Source of the DNA: JAHBXE01 sp044222195
Lineage (GTDB): Bacteria > Planctomycetota > Phycisphaerae > Phycisphaerales > UBA1924
NCBI GenBank assembly: GCA_044222195.1
Contig: JBGANS010000006.1
Span: 186,001-250,000, forward strand
Direction: 5' to 3'
DNA: 64,000 nucleotides
A program made the position numbers and the translations under genes. The notes beneath the pieces were generated by a model that saw only the letters and a program-made list of their open reading frames with translations, was not told the origin of the DNA and did no database searches. Shown piece after piece: positions 16,564-26,177 of the stretch; position 1 is the first letter of the stretch; the number at the start of each line of letters is the position of its first letter.

Positions 16564-18291
16564 ATGCGGATTCTTGCGAGTAATCCCGACACGATCGGCG
16601 ACGTGCTGCTGCGTCAGCCGATGTACCGCGCGCTGCAGGAGGCGGGGCACGAGTTGTGCCTGATCATCCGTCCGCTGCTCGAGCCGCTGATATCGGAAAT
16701 CGCACCCGGGGCCCGTGTCATCGTCTGTACCGAGGCCCTGTACGAGCCGCAGTTGGCGGTCGCCTCGGAGACGCTTGCACCGACGGTCGAACGAGCCCGA
16801 TCGTTCCACCCGGACCTCCTGCTCATCGCGCCGTTCCAGTGGACCGCGCTCGAAGAACGCCTTACCCACGAGTTTCAGGACATCCCGACGATTGCCATGT
16901 CCGGCAAGCGCTTCATGGATCCCAACTTCGGTCCGACCCCATCCACGCTCCGCGTCTCGCGTTCGGTGCCGGTTTCAGAAGATCTCCCGGAGCTCGCCAA
17001 GAACCAGCTCCTCGCCGCGGCCGTGCTCGGCCAGGCTGTGCAGCTTTCCGTGCCGAGCCTCAGCCCATCACGCGAGCAGTTGAGCGTCGCCGACGCCGAG
17101 CTCTCGCAGCTCGGGCTGGAGTCGGGCAGGTACTGGGTGGCGTGCGTCGGCGACTCTCGTTTCACACGGGTCCGCAACTGGGAAGTTCAGCGCTGGGCCA
17201 TGCTGCTCTCACACTGGGCCGCCGAACGTGGACGACGGTTTCTGCTCATCGGCAACGGAGCCGAGCAAGCGAGCCTGCGCCAGATTGTCGAACTGATGCC
17301 CACCGCAGCGGAAAGCGCCGTGGTCTGGTCCGGTCGTGGCGATGGCGATCTGCACATGCTGACCGGTCTCATCGCGCGGTCCGCGGGCTACGTCGGTCGC
17401 GACACGGGTCCCATGCACATGGCCGCGGCCCTGGGCAAGCCGGTTCTCGCGATCTTCGGCGGCGGAACGTGGCCCCGGTTCCTGCCGGCCGCCTCGCCGA
17501 GCGTCTCGCTGACGGTCGGCGTTCCGTGCACCGGGTGCGGTTGGATGTGTCATCTCTCGCGTTCGCACTGCATCAAGGATGTCCCGGTTTCCGAGGCCAT
17601 CAAGGCCGCGGACGACCTGGAAGACGGGCGTGTCAGCACGCAGGAAACTCGTGTGCTGGAAGCGGATGCCGCGTTGCTGTCACGCATCGGCCGGGGCGGT
17701 GCCGAAGCGTCGCGCCAGACACTGGTGGAACTGTCGGTTCTGAAGCGGGAAGTCCGTCCGGAAACAGAGTCCCTCGCGGCGGCGCTGGAGAAGGCCCTCA
17801 AGGGCGCCGCGCGTGCGGACGCGCTCGCGGATGAACTCGACGCCCTCAAGCACGAGAGCGCCAGGCGAGAATCGATCCTGCGGCAGCGGCTGGCCGCGCA
17901 GGAAAACACCGCCGCCGCCAGAGAAGCCGGCCTCCGCAAGCGGCTCGACGAGGCCGAGACACTGTTGGCGCGCCCGATGGTGACGCCCGAGCGGCTGGCC
18001 GAGGTGCAGGCGGCGCACCGCCAGCGCGAGGCCGAACTTCACGGGCACCTGATGCGGGCGCTGTCGGAGCTCAACCGCCGCGAGAGCGGCGAGAGCGACC
18101 TCAAGCTCAAGCTCGAACGGCTCGAATCCGACCGCCGCACGCTGGGCTCGCTTACGAGCCAGCAGGAGGCCGAGGTCGTCGTGCTCCGCGAGCGGGTGAA
18201 CGAGTTGCTCGCGTCCCGCTGGAGGCGTTACGGCCAGCGGCTGGGCCTGTGCATGAAGCTCCCGTGGGAAGGCGAGAACGGAAAGCACTGA
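16564..18291 (+). CDS. GT9 heptosyltransferase-like protein with coiled-coil tail
   Basis: 575 residues from ATG 16564 (MRILASNPDTIGDVLL). Residues ~1-365 are a GT9/ADP-heptose:LPS-transferase-like domain: TIGDVLLRQPMYRAL at the N-lobe and GYVGRDTGPMHMAAALGKP at the donor site. The segment CTGCGWMCHLSRSHC carries the four-cysteine cluster seen in some GT9 proteins. Residues ~370-570 are charged heptads (Glu, Lys, Arg, Leu) predicting a long coiled coil, which GT9 enzymes lack. The tail may scaffold other glycan enzymes, since the next gene encodes a huge GT/MT mosaic only 13 nt downstream. Confidence 0.85.
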   Translation: MRILASNPDTIGDVLLRQPMYRALQEAGHELCLIIRPLLEPLISEIAPGARVIVCTEALYEPQLAVASETLAPTVERARSFHPDLLLIAPFQWTALEERLTHEFQDIPTIAMSGKRFMDPNFGPTPSTLRVSRSVPVSEDLPELAKNQLLAAAVLGQAVQLSVPSLSPSREQLSVADAELSQLGLESGRYWVACVGDSRFTRVRNWEVQRWAMLLSHWAAERGRRFLLIGNGAEQASLRQIVELMPTAAESAVVWSGRGDGDLHMLTGLIARSAGYVGRDTGPMHMAAALGKPVLAIFGGGTWPRFLPAASPSVSLTVGVPCTGCGWMCHLSRSHCIKDVPVSEAIKAADDLEDGRVSTQETRVLEADAALLSRIGRGGAEASRQTLVELSVLKREVRPETESLAAALEKALKGAARADALADELDALKHESARRESILRQRLAAQENTAAAREAGLRKRLDEAETLLARPMVTPERLAEVQAAHRQREAELHGHLMRALSELNRRESGESDLKLKLERLESDRRTLGSLTSQQEAEVVVLRERVNELLASRWRRYGQRLGLCMKLPWEGENGKH

Positions 18292-18304
18292 CGGCGAGGA
18301 CACC

Positions 18305-21300
18305 CTGGCGAACCCCAAGATCATCCCCCCCGACCTTTCCCAGCCTGATCGGCACGGGTCGTTCCATGCCCCGAGCTGGTCGGGCGCGGGCACCTTTGGC
18401 GCCGGGTTCCTCAACGAGGAGCACCGCGGCATCTTCGAGGCCACTCGGAATCTTCCCGGGTGGCAGGACCCGCCCGACAGCGCCAAGTTGTACGAAACGG
18501 CCTACTTCAACGGCTCCGTGATTCTCGAGATCGGCGTCTACGGCGGCCGTTCCGCCGTTGTCGCACTCCGCGGTGCGGTCGCGGGAGCGAGAGAACGCGC
18601 CCTGCCCCCGCCGCAGTTCTTCGGCCTCGATATCGACGGCGCCGCGATCGGCCGCGGAGCCCAGACCATCCGGGCCGCGGGCTTTGCGGCCAACGCCCTG
18701 CTCTTCCACGGCGACCTCACTCGGTTCCTGCTGGAACTCCCCATCACGCCCTCGATGGTGTTCATCGACGGTGACCATGCCTACGCCGGATGCTGGAACG
18801 ACCTGAGATTGCTGGCCTCTCGCCTCGTGCCCGGGACACCGGTCGTGTGCCACGATTATGGGTGGCTGGCGGGCGTGCGGCAGGCCGTTGATGAAGCAAT
18901 CGTGGCCGGCGCGTTCGAGAAGATGGGCCAGTTCTCGACGTCGGTGCTGCTGCGAACGACGGACCGGCGTCTGGCGGGACGGCCGACCGTCTCTCGGGGG
19001 CTCTCGCCCGGCGTCTTCGGCCAGGTCCGCGACGGGCTCCTGCGGCGGTACTTCAGCGATTCCTCGCCGCGGCTTCGGGCGAACGGTCCGTACACGCCGG
19101 TTCGGGACCTCACGGCGATCGGCCGCGCGGAGCTCATCGGCGCCGGCGCGTGCGAGCCAGCATCCGGCCGCTGGCCGCGAGAAGGATCGAGCCGCGACGG
19201 CGAGGGAGAGGCCTGGCCCCGCCTCACCGTCATTTCACCCACTCTCAACTGCGAATCGGGCCTCGAGGAAACGCTGCTCAGCGTTCGCAACCAGGGGTAC
19301 CCGGCGATCGAGCACCTGATCGTCGACCGCGGCTCAACCGATGGAACAGTCCGTGAAGCACTCAGGCACGAGGGCTCGCTTCAGGCGATCCTGGCTGATC
19401 CGTCGATGGGCCTGACGGCCAAAATGCGCCACGCGTTCTCGATGGCGACGGGTGAGCGGCTGGTGTGGCTCGAGGGCGGCGAAGTCCTTCCGCCCGATTC
19501 GCTGTGGACCATCGGCGCGGCGCTTCGCGCTGATCGCGCGGCGGCCGGATGTCGGACTCCCATTGAAAGCCTGCTCCCTCTCGGAAACGCACTTCTGGCC
19601 AGCCGCGTCTTCCACCCGCTCGATCTCGCCGGCCGCAAGACCCCGATCGCGCCGAACGATGTTCACCAACTCGCCTACAACCACGGATCGGTGATCCTCG
19701 CCGTGGGGCTCCTGGGCGGGCGCGGCGGAACAGGGTTGATCGAGCTTCGCGGGGCGATCGCCGGCGCCAAAGACCGCGTGCTGCCGCCGCCGCAGTTTTT
19801 CGGCGTCGATCCAGACACGACCGCCGTCGACCGCTGCCGCACGGCGTTCGAACGCGCCGGGGTCCTGGATCGAGCGCTCCTGTTCAACGGGGATGCGCCC
19901 GCGTTCTTCGACGAAGTGCCCATCGCCCCGTCGCTCGTGCTGCTGGACGGGCTCTACGGGTACGACCAGTGCCGCGGCATCCTGCGCACCCTTCGCGAGC
20001 GCCTGGCGCCCGGCACACCGCTCGTCGCGCGCCAGTACTTCCGCTGCAAGACCGTTCATCGCGCCATCGATGAGGCGCTGAGCGATGGTCTGTTCGGCCG
20101 CATCGGGTCTCTCGGCGGCCTGCTGATCACCAGCGGCACGGCGCGACGCTCGCCGTCCGGTGGCGCCCCGTTCTGCGGGAGAGGCCTGTCTCCGGAAACA
20201 TTCGAATTGACGCGGCTTGCGCTTCTCGGCCGCCTGATCGGGGATTCGGACGTTCGGGGTCCTGCTCTGGTGACCGCCGCGGCCCGGCGTGAACTCGTCA
20301 ACCCAAGTCACGACCGCATCATGAGCGGGCGGGCGGAATGGCCGTACGCATCGTCGTCGGCGCCGCTGCCGGCCACGATGCCCGGCGGCAAGCCCTGGCC
20401 CCGCATTTCGGTCGTCACGCCGAGCTACAACCAGGGCCGGTACATCGAAGAAACGATTCTCTCGGTGCGGAACCAGAACTACCCGAATGTCGAGCACATT
20501 GTCATGGACGGCGGCTCGACGGATGAAACGCCCGACATCATCGATCGCTACCGCGACGGCCTGGCCCACGCAACATCGCACAAGGACAAGGGCCAGTCGG
20601 ACGCGATCAACCGCGGCTTCAAGCTCGCCACCGGCGAGATTCTCACCTGGCTCAACAGCGACGACATGCTCGCCGAGGGGGCGCTCGCGGCGGTCGCCAT
20701 GGCGTTCGATCAGTCGGGCGCCGACATGGTCGCGGGCGAGTGCCACATCCATCGGGACGGCAAGATCGAGGCGAGGCACCTGACCGCGTGCGATCACGGG
20801 CCGCTCCCCCTCGAAGACCTCTTCGACATCGACGGCTGCTGGCTCGAGGGGCAGTTCTTCTATCAGCCCGAAGTCATGTTCACGCGCAAGCTCTGGGACA
20901 AGGCCGGCGCGCACGTGCGCGAAGACCTCTACCACAGCATGGACTACGAACTGTGGCTGCGCATGGCCGCGGCGGGTGCGAACCTGCATGTCATCGGCCG
21001 TCCGGTGGCCTTGTTCCGGGCCCACGACGAACAGAAGACGGCGGGCAACGTCGTCGGCGGATTCCGGACCGAGTTGCCCAAGGCACGCGATGCGTTCATC
21101 GAGCGCGAGGGAATCGAGTGGACCCCCGAGCCCCATTCCGTTCGCAAGGGCCCGATGCGGGTCGTTTTCTTTAACGACCTGGGCTTCGCGTACGGCGCGG
21201 GCATCGCCCATCGGAGAATGGCCGCGGCGTTCCTTCACGCGGGTCACGAGGTCTTCGCCGTCGCCGCGAGCCTGACGGACTATCACAGTTCGGCCCCGCG

Positions 21301-22831
21301 TGCGACGCACGAGGGAACAGTCGAGAAGATCGCTTCGTTCCAGCCGGATCTGGTGATCGTTGGGAACATGCACGGCGCGGCGCTGGACCCGGCCCTCCTC
21401 GGCACGATCGGTGCGCGGTTCAAGACCGTGTTCGTGATGCACGACCAGTGGCTCCTCACCGGGCGGTGCGCCTACACCGGCGACTGCCGCAAGTACATGG
21501 AGCGGTGCGACGGCGGGTGCTCGTGCGCCCAGGTCCACCCGCTTATGGAGGGCCACCTGATCGGCCCGGCCTGGGACTCCAAGCGCCGCGTGCTCGGTGG
21601 CTGCCCCAACGTCACCGCCTGGACCAACAGCCAGTGGCTCAACGGCCGCGCGGATGAGGCGCTCTCCGGCGTTGGCCGACTCGCCGGCCCAAAGCCGCAG
21701 CCGATCAAGTTCGGCTTCGAGCTCGACACGTTCCGCCCGCGTGACAAGGCCGTGTGCCGCGAACTGCTGGGTCTGCCCCAGGACAAGTTCATCATCATGT
21801 CGTCGGCGTCTTCGGTCAGCGATCCACGCAAGGGTCTCAAGCACCTCGCCGACGCCCTGGCCATCCTGCACCTGAACGATGTGCTGGTCGTGTGCGTGGG
21901 GTGGTTCGGCGACCGTGAAACGCCGCCGATTCCCGGCATGCGGGCCATGGGCTACATGAAAGACCCGCGCAAGCTCGCGAAGCTCTACGCCGCGGCGGAC
22001 GTGTTTGTCGGCCCCAGCCTCGAGGAAGCGTTCGGTCAGGTCTTCATCGAAGCCGCCGCCTGCGGGACGCCCAGCGTGGCCTATCCGGTCGGCGGAATCC
22101 CGGAGGCGATCACCCACGGTGTGAGTGGTGTGCTCACCACCGCGGTTGATCCGCGTGCCCTCGCCGCGGCGATCGCGGAGTTGTACCGCGACCGGATTAA
22201 GCGCGAGAATCTGGGCCGCTGGGGCCGGCTTTGGGTCGAGAACGAGTGGTCGATGAGCGCTTCGTACCACCGGATGTTCCAGGTCATGCGGGCCAATGGC
22301 TGGGATGAAGCGCTCGGCGTGGGACGGCGGTTGAACCTGGTCGTCAAGCCGCGACCGGTTCCGGACATCTCCGTGGTCGGGCCGACGCTCCCGGGTTGGC
22401 GGGCCGTGTCCGGGTTTGACTTCTGGGAGGGCCCGTACCCGGACCGAGGCATCGGCCGGTGCCGGTGGGCGCTGGGGCCGGCGTCTGTGTTCGAAATCGA
22501 CGCCGAGCAGGCGGAGCGGGCCACGCTCGTCATCTCCTGCCGCTGCTTCCAGGAAGGCCAGCGCGTTCGTCTCATGCACGACGAGAAGGAAGTGGGGGAG
22601 AGGCCAATCCCGGCCGATGAAGCGAGCACGTCCGATCGGATGCTCTCGTTCGAGGTCACGCTGCGCCGCGGGGTGAACCGCTTCGAATTGCACTTCTGGA
22701 AGTGGGCGATGGGCAACGGCGAGCGGCCGATGGCGATCCTGGTGACCGCCATCACGGCTGCCCCCCACGGGTCGGCCCGTTCGGTCACCGTCGAGGTCAA
22801 GCGCGGGGCTCGCGCGCCGGCGGGCACATGA
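18305..22831 (+). CDS. Multidomain methyltransferase/GT2/GT4 glycan enzyme
   Basis: About 1508 residues if translation begins at CTG 18305, preceded by GGCGAGGA; TTG 18488 gives 1447 residues but trims the first domain. Domains by nucleotide: methyltransferase 1 (~18500-19120, ILEIGVYGGRS, FIDGDHAYAG); degenerate GT2 (~19222-19560, LTVISPTLNCESG, no DxD); degenerate methyltransferase 2 (~19660-20250, ILAVGLLGGRG); intact GT2 (~20402-21130, VVTPSYNQGRYIEE, LNSDDML); GT4 (~21155-22310, GPSLEEAFGQVFIEAAACG); and a ~110-residue beta-rich C-terminal domain. No signal peptide is seen, so it is cytoplasmic. It probably extends and methylates a surface glycan. The stop is 3 nt from the convergent GH3 gene. 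Confidence 0.85.
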   Translation: MANPKIIPPDLSQPDRHGSFHAPSWSGAGTFGAGFLNEEHRGIFEATRNLPGWQDPPDSAKLYETAYFNGSVILEIGVYGGRSAVVALRGAVAGARERALPPPQFFGLDIDGAAIGRGAQTIRAAGFAANALLFHGDLTRFLLELPITPSMVFIDGDHAYAGCWNDLRLLASRLVPGTPVVCHDYGWLAGVRQAVDEAIVAGAFEKMGQFSTSVLLRTTDRRLAGRPTVSRGLSPGVFGQVRDGLLRRYFSDSSPRLRANGPYTPVRDLTAIGRAELIGAGACEPASGRWPREGSSRDGEGEAWPRLTVISPTLNCESGLEETLLSVRNQGYPAIEHLIVDRGSTDGTVREALRHEGSLQAILADPSMGLTAKMRHAFSMATGERLVWLEGGEVLPPDSLWTIGAALRADRAAAGCRTPIESLLPLGNALLASRVFHPLDLAGRKTPIAPNDVHQLAYNHGSVILAVGLLGGRGGTGLIELRGAIAGAKDRVLPPPQFFGVDPDTTAVDRCRTAFERAGVLDRALLFNGDAPAFFDEVPIAPSLVLLDGLYGYDQCRGILRTLRERLAPGTPLVARQYFRCKTVHRAIDEALSDGLFGRIGSLGGLLITSGTARRSPSGGAPFCGRGLSPETFELTRLALLGRLIGDSDVRGPALVTAAARRELVNPSHDRIMSGRAEWPYASSSAPLPATMPGGKPWPRISVVTPSYNQGRYIEETILSVRNQNYPNVEHIVMDGGSTDETPDIIDRYRDGLAHATSHKDKGQSDAINRGFKLATGEILTWLNSDDMLAEGALAAVAMAFDQSGADMVAGECHIHRDGKIEARHLTACDHGPLPLEDLFDIDGCWLEGQFFYQPEVMFTRKLWDKAGAHVREDLYHSMDYELWLRMAAAGANLHVIGRPVALFRAHDEQKTAGNVVGGFRTELPKARDAFIEREGIEWTPEPHSVRKGPMRVVFFNDLGFAYGAGIAHRRMAAAFLHAGHEVFAVAASLTDYHSSAPRATHEGTVEKIASFQPDLVIVGNMHGAALDPALLGTIGARFKTVFVMHDQWLLTGRCAYTGDCRKYMERCDGGCSCAQVHPLMEGHLIGPAWDSKRRVLGGCPNVTAWTNSQWLNGRADEALSGVGRLAGPKPQPIKFGFELDTFRPRDKAVCRELLGLPQDKFIIMSSASSVSDPRKGLKHLADALAILHLNDVLVVCVGWFGDRETPPIPGMRAMGYMKDPRKLAKLYAAADVFVGPSLEEAFGQVFIEAAACGTPSVAYPVGGIPEAITHGVSGVLTTAVDPRALAAAIAELYRDRIKRENLGRWGRLWVENEWSMSASYHRMFQVMRANGWDEALGVGRRLNLVVKPRPVPDISVVGPTLPGWRAVSGFDFWEGPYPDRGIGRCRWALGPASVFEIDAEQAERATLVISCRCFQEGQRVRLMHDEKEVGERPIPADEASTSDRMLSFEVTLRRGVNRFELHFWKWAMGNGERPMAILVTAITAAPHGSARSVTVEVKRGARAPAGT

Positions 22832-22834
22832 GCG

Positions 22835-24487
22835 TTACGCCTGCGGGACGGACTTGACCGCATCAATGATGTCGCGGCTGTTGGCGCAGCGCGGGCACTT
22901 GTGCTGGCCGCCCAGCTTGCCGCGGGACTGCATCCATCGGTGGAACGCGCCCACGGGAAGTGGAGTGACCGTCGGCGGGGCCATGCCCATGTCGTTGGTC
23001 CGCTTCACGCCATAGTCCACCGACTGGGTCTTGAGCACGGCGTCGAAGGCGTCTCGGAACCTGACCAGGTCGTTGGGCGAGGGCTTGCCTTCCACCTCGA
23101 CCGCGAGCTCCACAGCGCCGCGCTGGCCGGGCAGCGGATAGAGCGGCGCGGCGGTGAACTCGCCCACGAGAACACCGGTCTGCTGCGACGCCGCGGCGAC
23201 CGCGTTCTCGATGTGCTCGACGATCAGGTTCTCGCCGAACGCGTTGATGAAGTGCTTGTGGCGGCCGACGATCCGGAGCCGCGGCGGCGCGGCGCCGGCC
23301 AGGTTCTGCCCGAGCCGGTTCGGGATCGAGTCAAACTCAACGACATCGCCGAGGATGTACCGCCACATGCCCGCGCACGTCGTGAGCGCGACCACGTACT
23401 TCTGCCCCTTCTCGACCTCGTCGCACGTATACGCGGGCGGCGCGGCGTCTCCCGCGGATTCGAGAGGGATGAACTCGAAGAACAGCCCGATGTCGGTGTT
23501 GAGGCGCAGGCCCGGATCGCCACGCGTGTCCTGCATCGCGACAAAGCCCTCGGAGGCCGGGTAGAGCTCCAGGCGGTTGGGGACATCCTCGCCCGAGGGC
23601 GAGCCGGACCAGAACTGCCGCACACGTGGATCAAACGGGGCGTACTTGACGCCGCCGTGGACGAACACTTGGAGGTTTGGCCAGACTTCCCGCATGGTCG
23701 AGATGTTGCGGCCGCGCGAGCGGGCCTCGGCGATCAGGCGTTCAAAGAGCACAATCGCCCAGCTCGGCATCCCGGAGATCATCCGGATGTCCTGGTCGAG
23801 GCAGGCCTTGGCCATCGCCTCGATCTTCGTGGGCCAGTGGCTCATCAGCGCGATTTCAGGACCCGGTGAGTAAATCTTGGAAATCGGCCAGCGTATCAGC
23901 GGCGTTACGAGGCCGGAAAGGTCGCCCGTGCGAATGCCCTTGTCGCTCGTCGGACAGTCGCTTGAGCCGCCGAGAAAGAGGCAGCGACCGGCGGTGATGC
24001 GCGAGAGCGGGATCCCGAAGCGGGCGAGATTCGTGAAGATGTCAAGCGAGGCCAGGAAGTTCGACCGCATCATCGCCTTGGAGACAGGGATGTACTTGTC
24101 GCCCGCCGTGGTCCCGCTGGTCTGAGCGAAGTCGAGGATCAGGCCGGGCCAGAGAATGTCCGGCTCCGCCCCCTCGCGCATTCGGGCGATGAGGTCCTTG
24201 TAGGCGTACCAGTCCGCGACGGGCACGGCTTTGCGATACGCGGGGACGATGTTGGCATCATCGAGGGCCGCTATGCGTGCGAAGTCGTGCGAGCGGCCGA
24301 ACTCGGTGAACTGGGCCCGCGTCAGCAGCGTGCGGAGCTGGCCTCGCTGGATCGCGGCGGCGTTGTTCGCCCAGTGCTTCAGGTTGGAAAGCAGTCTGAT
24401 CCGCTTGCCCAGACGCAGACGGATGCCCGCGCCGACCAGAGAGGTCCAGCGAACCGGCTGTCGCGTTGGTGGGGCGGTCGAAGTCAT
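22835..24487 (-). CDS. GH3-family acyl-adenylate amido synthetase-like protein
   Basis: 550 residues. FAQTSGTTAGDKYIPVS is the ATP/AMP-binding motif 1 of the GH3 family, and YPASEGFVAMQ corresponds to its central acyl-binding motif. GRHKHFINAFGENL is the C-terminal motif 3. Plant GH3 enzymes adenylate carboxylic acids such as indole acetate or jasmonate and join them to amino acids. Bacterial members have largely unknown substrates. It sits 18 nt downstream of an alpha/beta hydrolase on the same strand, which might act on the same amide or ester; that is inference. Confidence 0.88.
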   Translation of the reverse strand: MTSTAPPTRQPVRWTSLVGAGIRLRLGKRIRLLSNLKHWANNAAAIQRGQLRTLLTRAQFTEFGRSHDFARIAALDDANIVPAYRKAVPVADWYAYKDLIARMREGAEPDILWPGLILDFAQTSGTTAGDKYIPVSKAMMRSNFLASLDIFTNLARFGIPLSRITAGRCLFLGGSSDCPTSDKGIRTGDLSGLVTPLIRWPISKIYSPGPEIALMSHWPTKIEAMAKACLDQDIRMISGMPSWAIVLFERLIAEARSRGRNISTMREVWPNLQVFVHGGVKYAPFDPRVRQFWSGSPSGEDVPNRLELYPASEGFVAMQDTRGDPGLRLNTDIGLFFEFIPLESAGDAAPPAYTCDEVEKGQKYVVALTTCAGMWRYILGDVVEFDSIPNRLGQNLAGAAPPRLRIVGRHKHFINAFGENLIVEHIENAVAAASQQTGVLVGEFTAAPLYPLPGQRGAVELAVEVEGKPSPNDLVRFRDAFDAVLKTQSVDYGVKRTNDMGMAPPTVTPLPVGAFHRWMQSRGKLGGQHKCPRCANSRDIIDAVKSVPQA

Positions 24488-24505
24488 GCGGAGACCCCGA
24501 GTGGT

Positions 24506-25363
24506 TCACTTGCCGCGACGGTCAAGTTCAGCGGCGAAGTCGAGCAGGGCCTTGGCGAACATGTCCGGCTTCTCGATCATCGGGGCGTGGCCGCAGTCGT
24601 CGAACCACACGATCCGGGGGTCGCGCAACAAGGACATGAACTGGTCCGCGGCTTCGGGCGGCGTGACGATGTCCTGCTTGCCCCAGATCAGGAGGGTTGG
24701 CGCCTGGATTTCGGGGATGCGGTTGCCGAGGTGGTTGCGGCGAGCGGAGCGGGAGAGCTTGACCATGGCCCGGGCGCCGCCGCGATCGGAAAGTTCCTTG
24801 TGGGCGCGATCGAGGTCCGCTTCCTTCATGTGGGTCGCGGGGTCGTAGAAGAGCTCGCCGATCTTGCGGGAGAGCCACTCACGCGAAGGCCGGATCTGGA
24901 CATCCGCGACCATGGATTTTTCAATGAGGCCGCTGGCGCCCGCGAGCACGAGGCCGCTGACAAGATCAGGTCGGTTGAGCGCGATTCGAAGAGCGACGTG
25001 GCCGCCGAAGGAGTTGCCGACCAGGATGGGCGGCGGGCCTTCGTGCCCCGCGTAGTGCTGCTGCAGGAAGTTCGCCGTCAGGATTTCGACGCCCTGGATC
25101 GAGCAGTCGTCGCCGCGGAGAGAGAGAAGTGGAATCTCGAGCAGCGTCGTGCGGAGCTTGTGCGAGCAGTTGCGGACGACATCTTCCCAGTGGTCGTTCA
25201 GGCCGACCAGGCCGTGCAGGAAGACGATCGGGCGGCCCTCGCCGGTCTCGACGATCTGCGCAGGAACGGCCTCACGCGACAGCCCGACCAAGGTGATGTT
25301 CCTGGTGTGTTCGGCCGCGGTTGGGTTGCGGGCTGAGCTGGCAGAAAGGGATGACAGAGACAC
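24506..25363 (-). CDS. Alpha/beta hydrolase
   Basis: 285 residues. The oxyanion segment is VFLHGLVGLNDHW, the nucleophile elbow VGNSFGG, the acid LLIWGKQDIVTP and the histidine CGHAPMIEKP, giving a complete Ser-Asp-His triad in canonical order with a cap between strands 6 and 7. There is no signal peptide. Substrate cannot be deduced. Located between the GH3 gene (18 nt downstream) and the LolD-like gene (85 nt upstream), all on the minus strand. Confidence 0.9.
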   Translation of the reverse strand: MSLSSLSASSARNPTAAEHTRNITLVGLSREAVPAQIVETGEGRPIVFLHGLVGLNDHWEDVVRNCSHKLRTTLLEIPLLSLRGDDCSIQGVEILTANFLQQHYAGHEGPPPILVGNSFGGHVALRIALNRPDLVSGLVLAGASGLIEKSMVADVQIRPSREWLSRKIGELFYDPATHMKEADLDRAHKELSDRGGARAMVKLSRSARRNHLGNRIPEIQAPTLLIWGKQDIVTPPEAADQFMSLLRDPRIVWFDDCGHAPMIEKPDMFAKALLDFAAELDRRGK

Positions 25364-25448
25364 TCTCCGTGGAGGGGGACGCCCTAGATAGTACCGGCTT
25401 TACCAGTCCGGCGTCGGGCACGGTCGTCCGGTTGGCGTCCGGGTGCTG

Positions 25449-26177
25449 TCAACTGACCACTCGGCCGTCCTCGAGCTTCACCACACGGTCAGCCCGGGCG
25501 GCCACGTCGGCATCGTGCGTGACCATGATCATCGTCTGGCCGCGCTCGGCCCGGACCGACTGCAACGCGTCGAGAATCTTGTCGCCGGTGGCTCGATCGA
25601 GGTTGCCGGTGGGCTCATCGGCGAGCAGCACATCCGGCCCGTTGATGAGGGCCCGGGCGATGGCGACGCGCTGGCGCTCGCCGCCGGAAAGCTCGGTCGG
25701 TCGGTGCCGCAGACGCTCACCCAGGCCGAAGGCGACGAGGAGTTGCTCGGCCCGTTCGGCCGCGACCTTGGACTCGTGACTCAGGCCGTCGCGGACCATG
25801 GCGGCGATGGTGACGTTGCGGAGCACGGTGAGTTCAGGGAGCAGGTGGTAGAACTGGAAGACGAAGCCGACGTTGGTGGCCCGGTAGCGATCGAGGGCCC
25901 GTGCGGACATGGTGGAGAGGATCGTCTCGCGGAAGCGGATGGTCGATGCGCTGCCGCTGTCGGGGCGGTCGAGGCCGCCGATGAGGTGGAGCAGTGTGGA
26001 CTTGCCCGAGCCCGAGGCGCCGCGGATGGCGAGCCACTCACCGGGGCGGACATCGAGCGACACGCCACGGAGGACGGGAACGTTGACGCGGCCAAGCCGG
26101 TAGGTCTTGAAGAGATTGCCGACCGCGATGATCGAGGTCGAGCGATCGGTGGAAGGGAGCTGGGCGGTTTGGGTCAC
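25449..26177 (-). CDS. ABC transporter ATPase, LolD/MacB type
   Basis: 242 residues from GTG 26177, which overlaps the permease stop as GTGA. Walker A GASGSGKST, Q-loop FVFQFYHLLPELTVLRNV, signature LSGGERQRVAIARAL, Walker B VLLADEPTGNLD and H-loop VTHD are all intact. FYHLLPELTxxxNV and DEPTGNLD are typical of the LolD/MacB/FtsE group, which drives extrusion or lipoprotein release instead of import. The partner permease is immediately upstream. Whether it sorts lipoproteins (Lol) or does another mechanotransmission job cannot be told from sequence. Confidence 0.9.
   Translation of the reverse strand: MTQTAQLPSTDRSTSIIAVGNLFKTYRLGRVNVPVLRGVSLDVRPGEWLAIRGASGSGKSTLLHLIGGLDRPDSGSASTIRFRETILSTMSARALDRYRATNVGFVFQFYHLLPELTVLRNVTIAAMVRDGLSHESKVAAERAEQLLVAFGLGERLRHRPTELSGGERQRVAIARALINGPDVLLADEPTGNLDRATGDKILDALQSVRAERGQTMIMVTHDADVAARADRVVKLEDGRVVS

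Noticed and set aside
19334..22768. Very long antisense open frame (1144 codons) opposite the MT/GT mosaic gene
   Set aside because: Expected in high-GC DNA because stops are rare in the frame opposite G/C third positions. The sequence is Arg/Ala/Pro-rich with no domain, and the sense protein is unmistakable.
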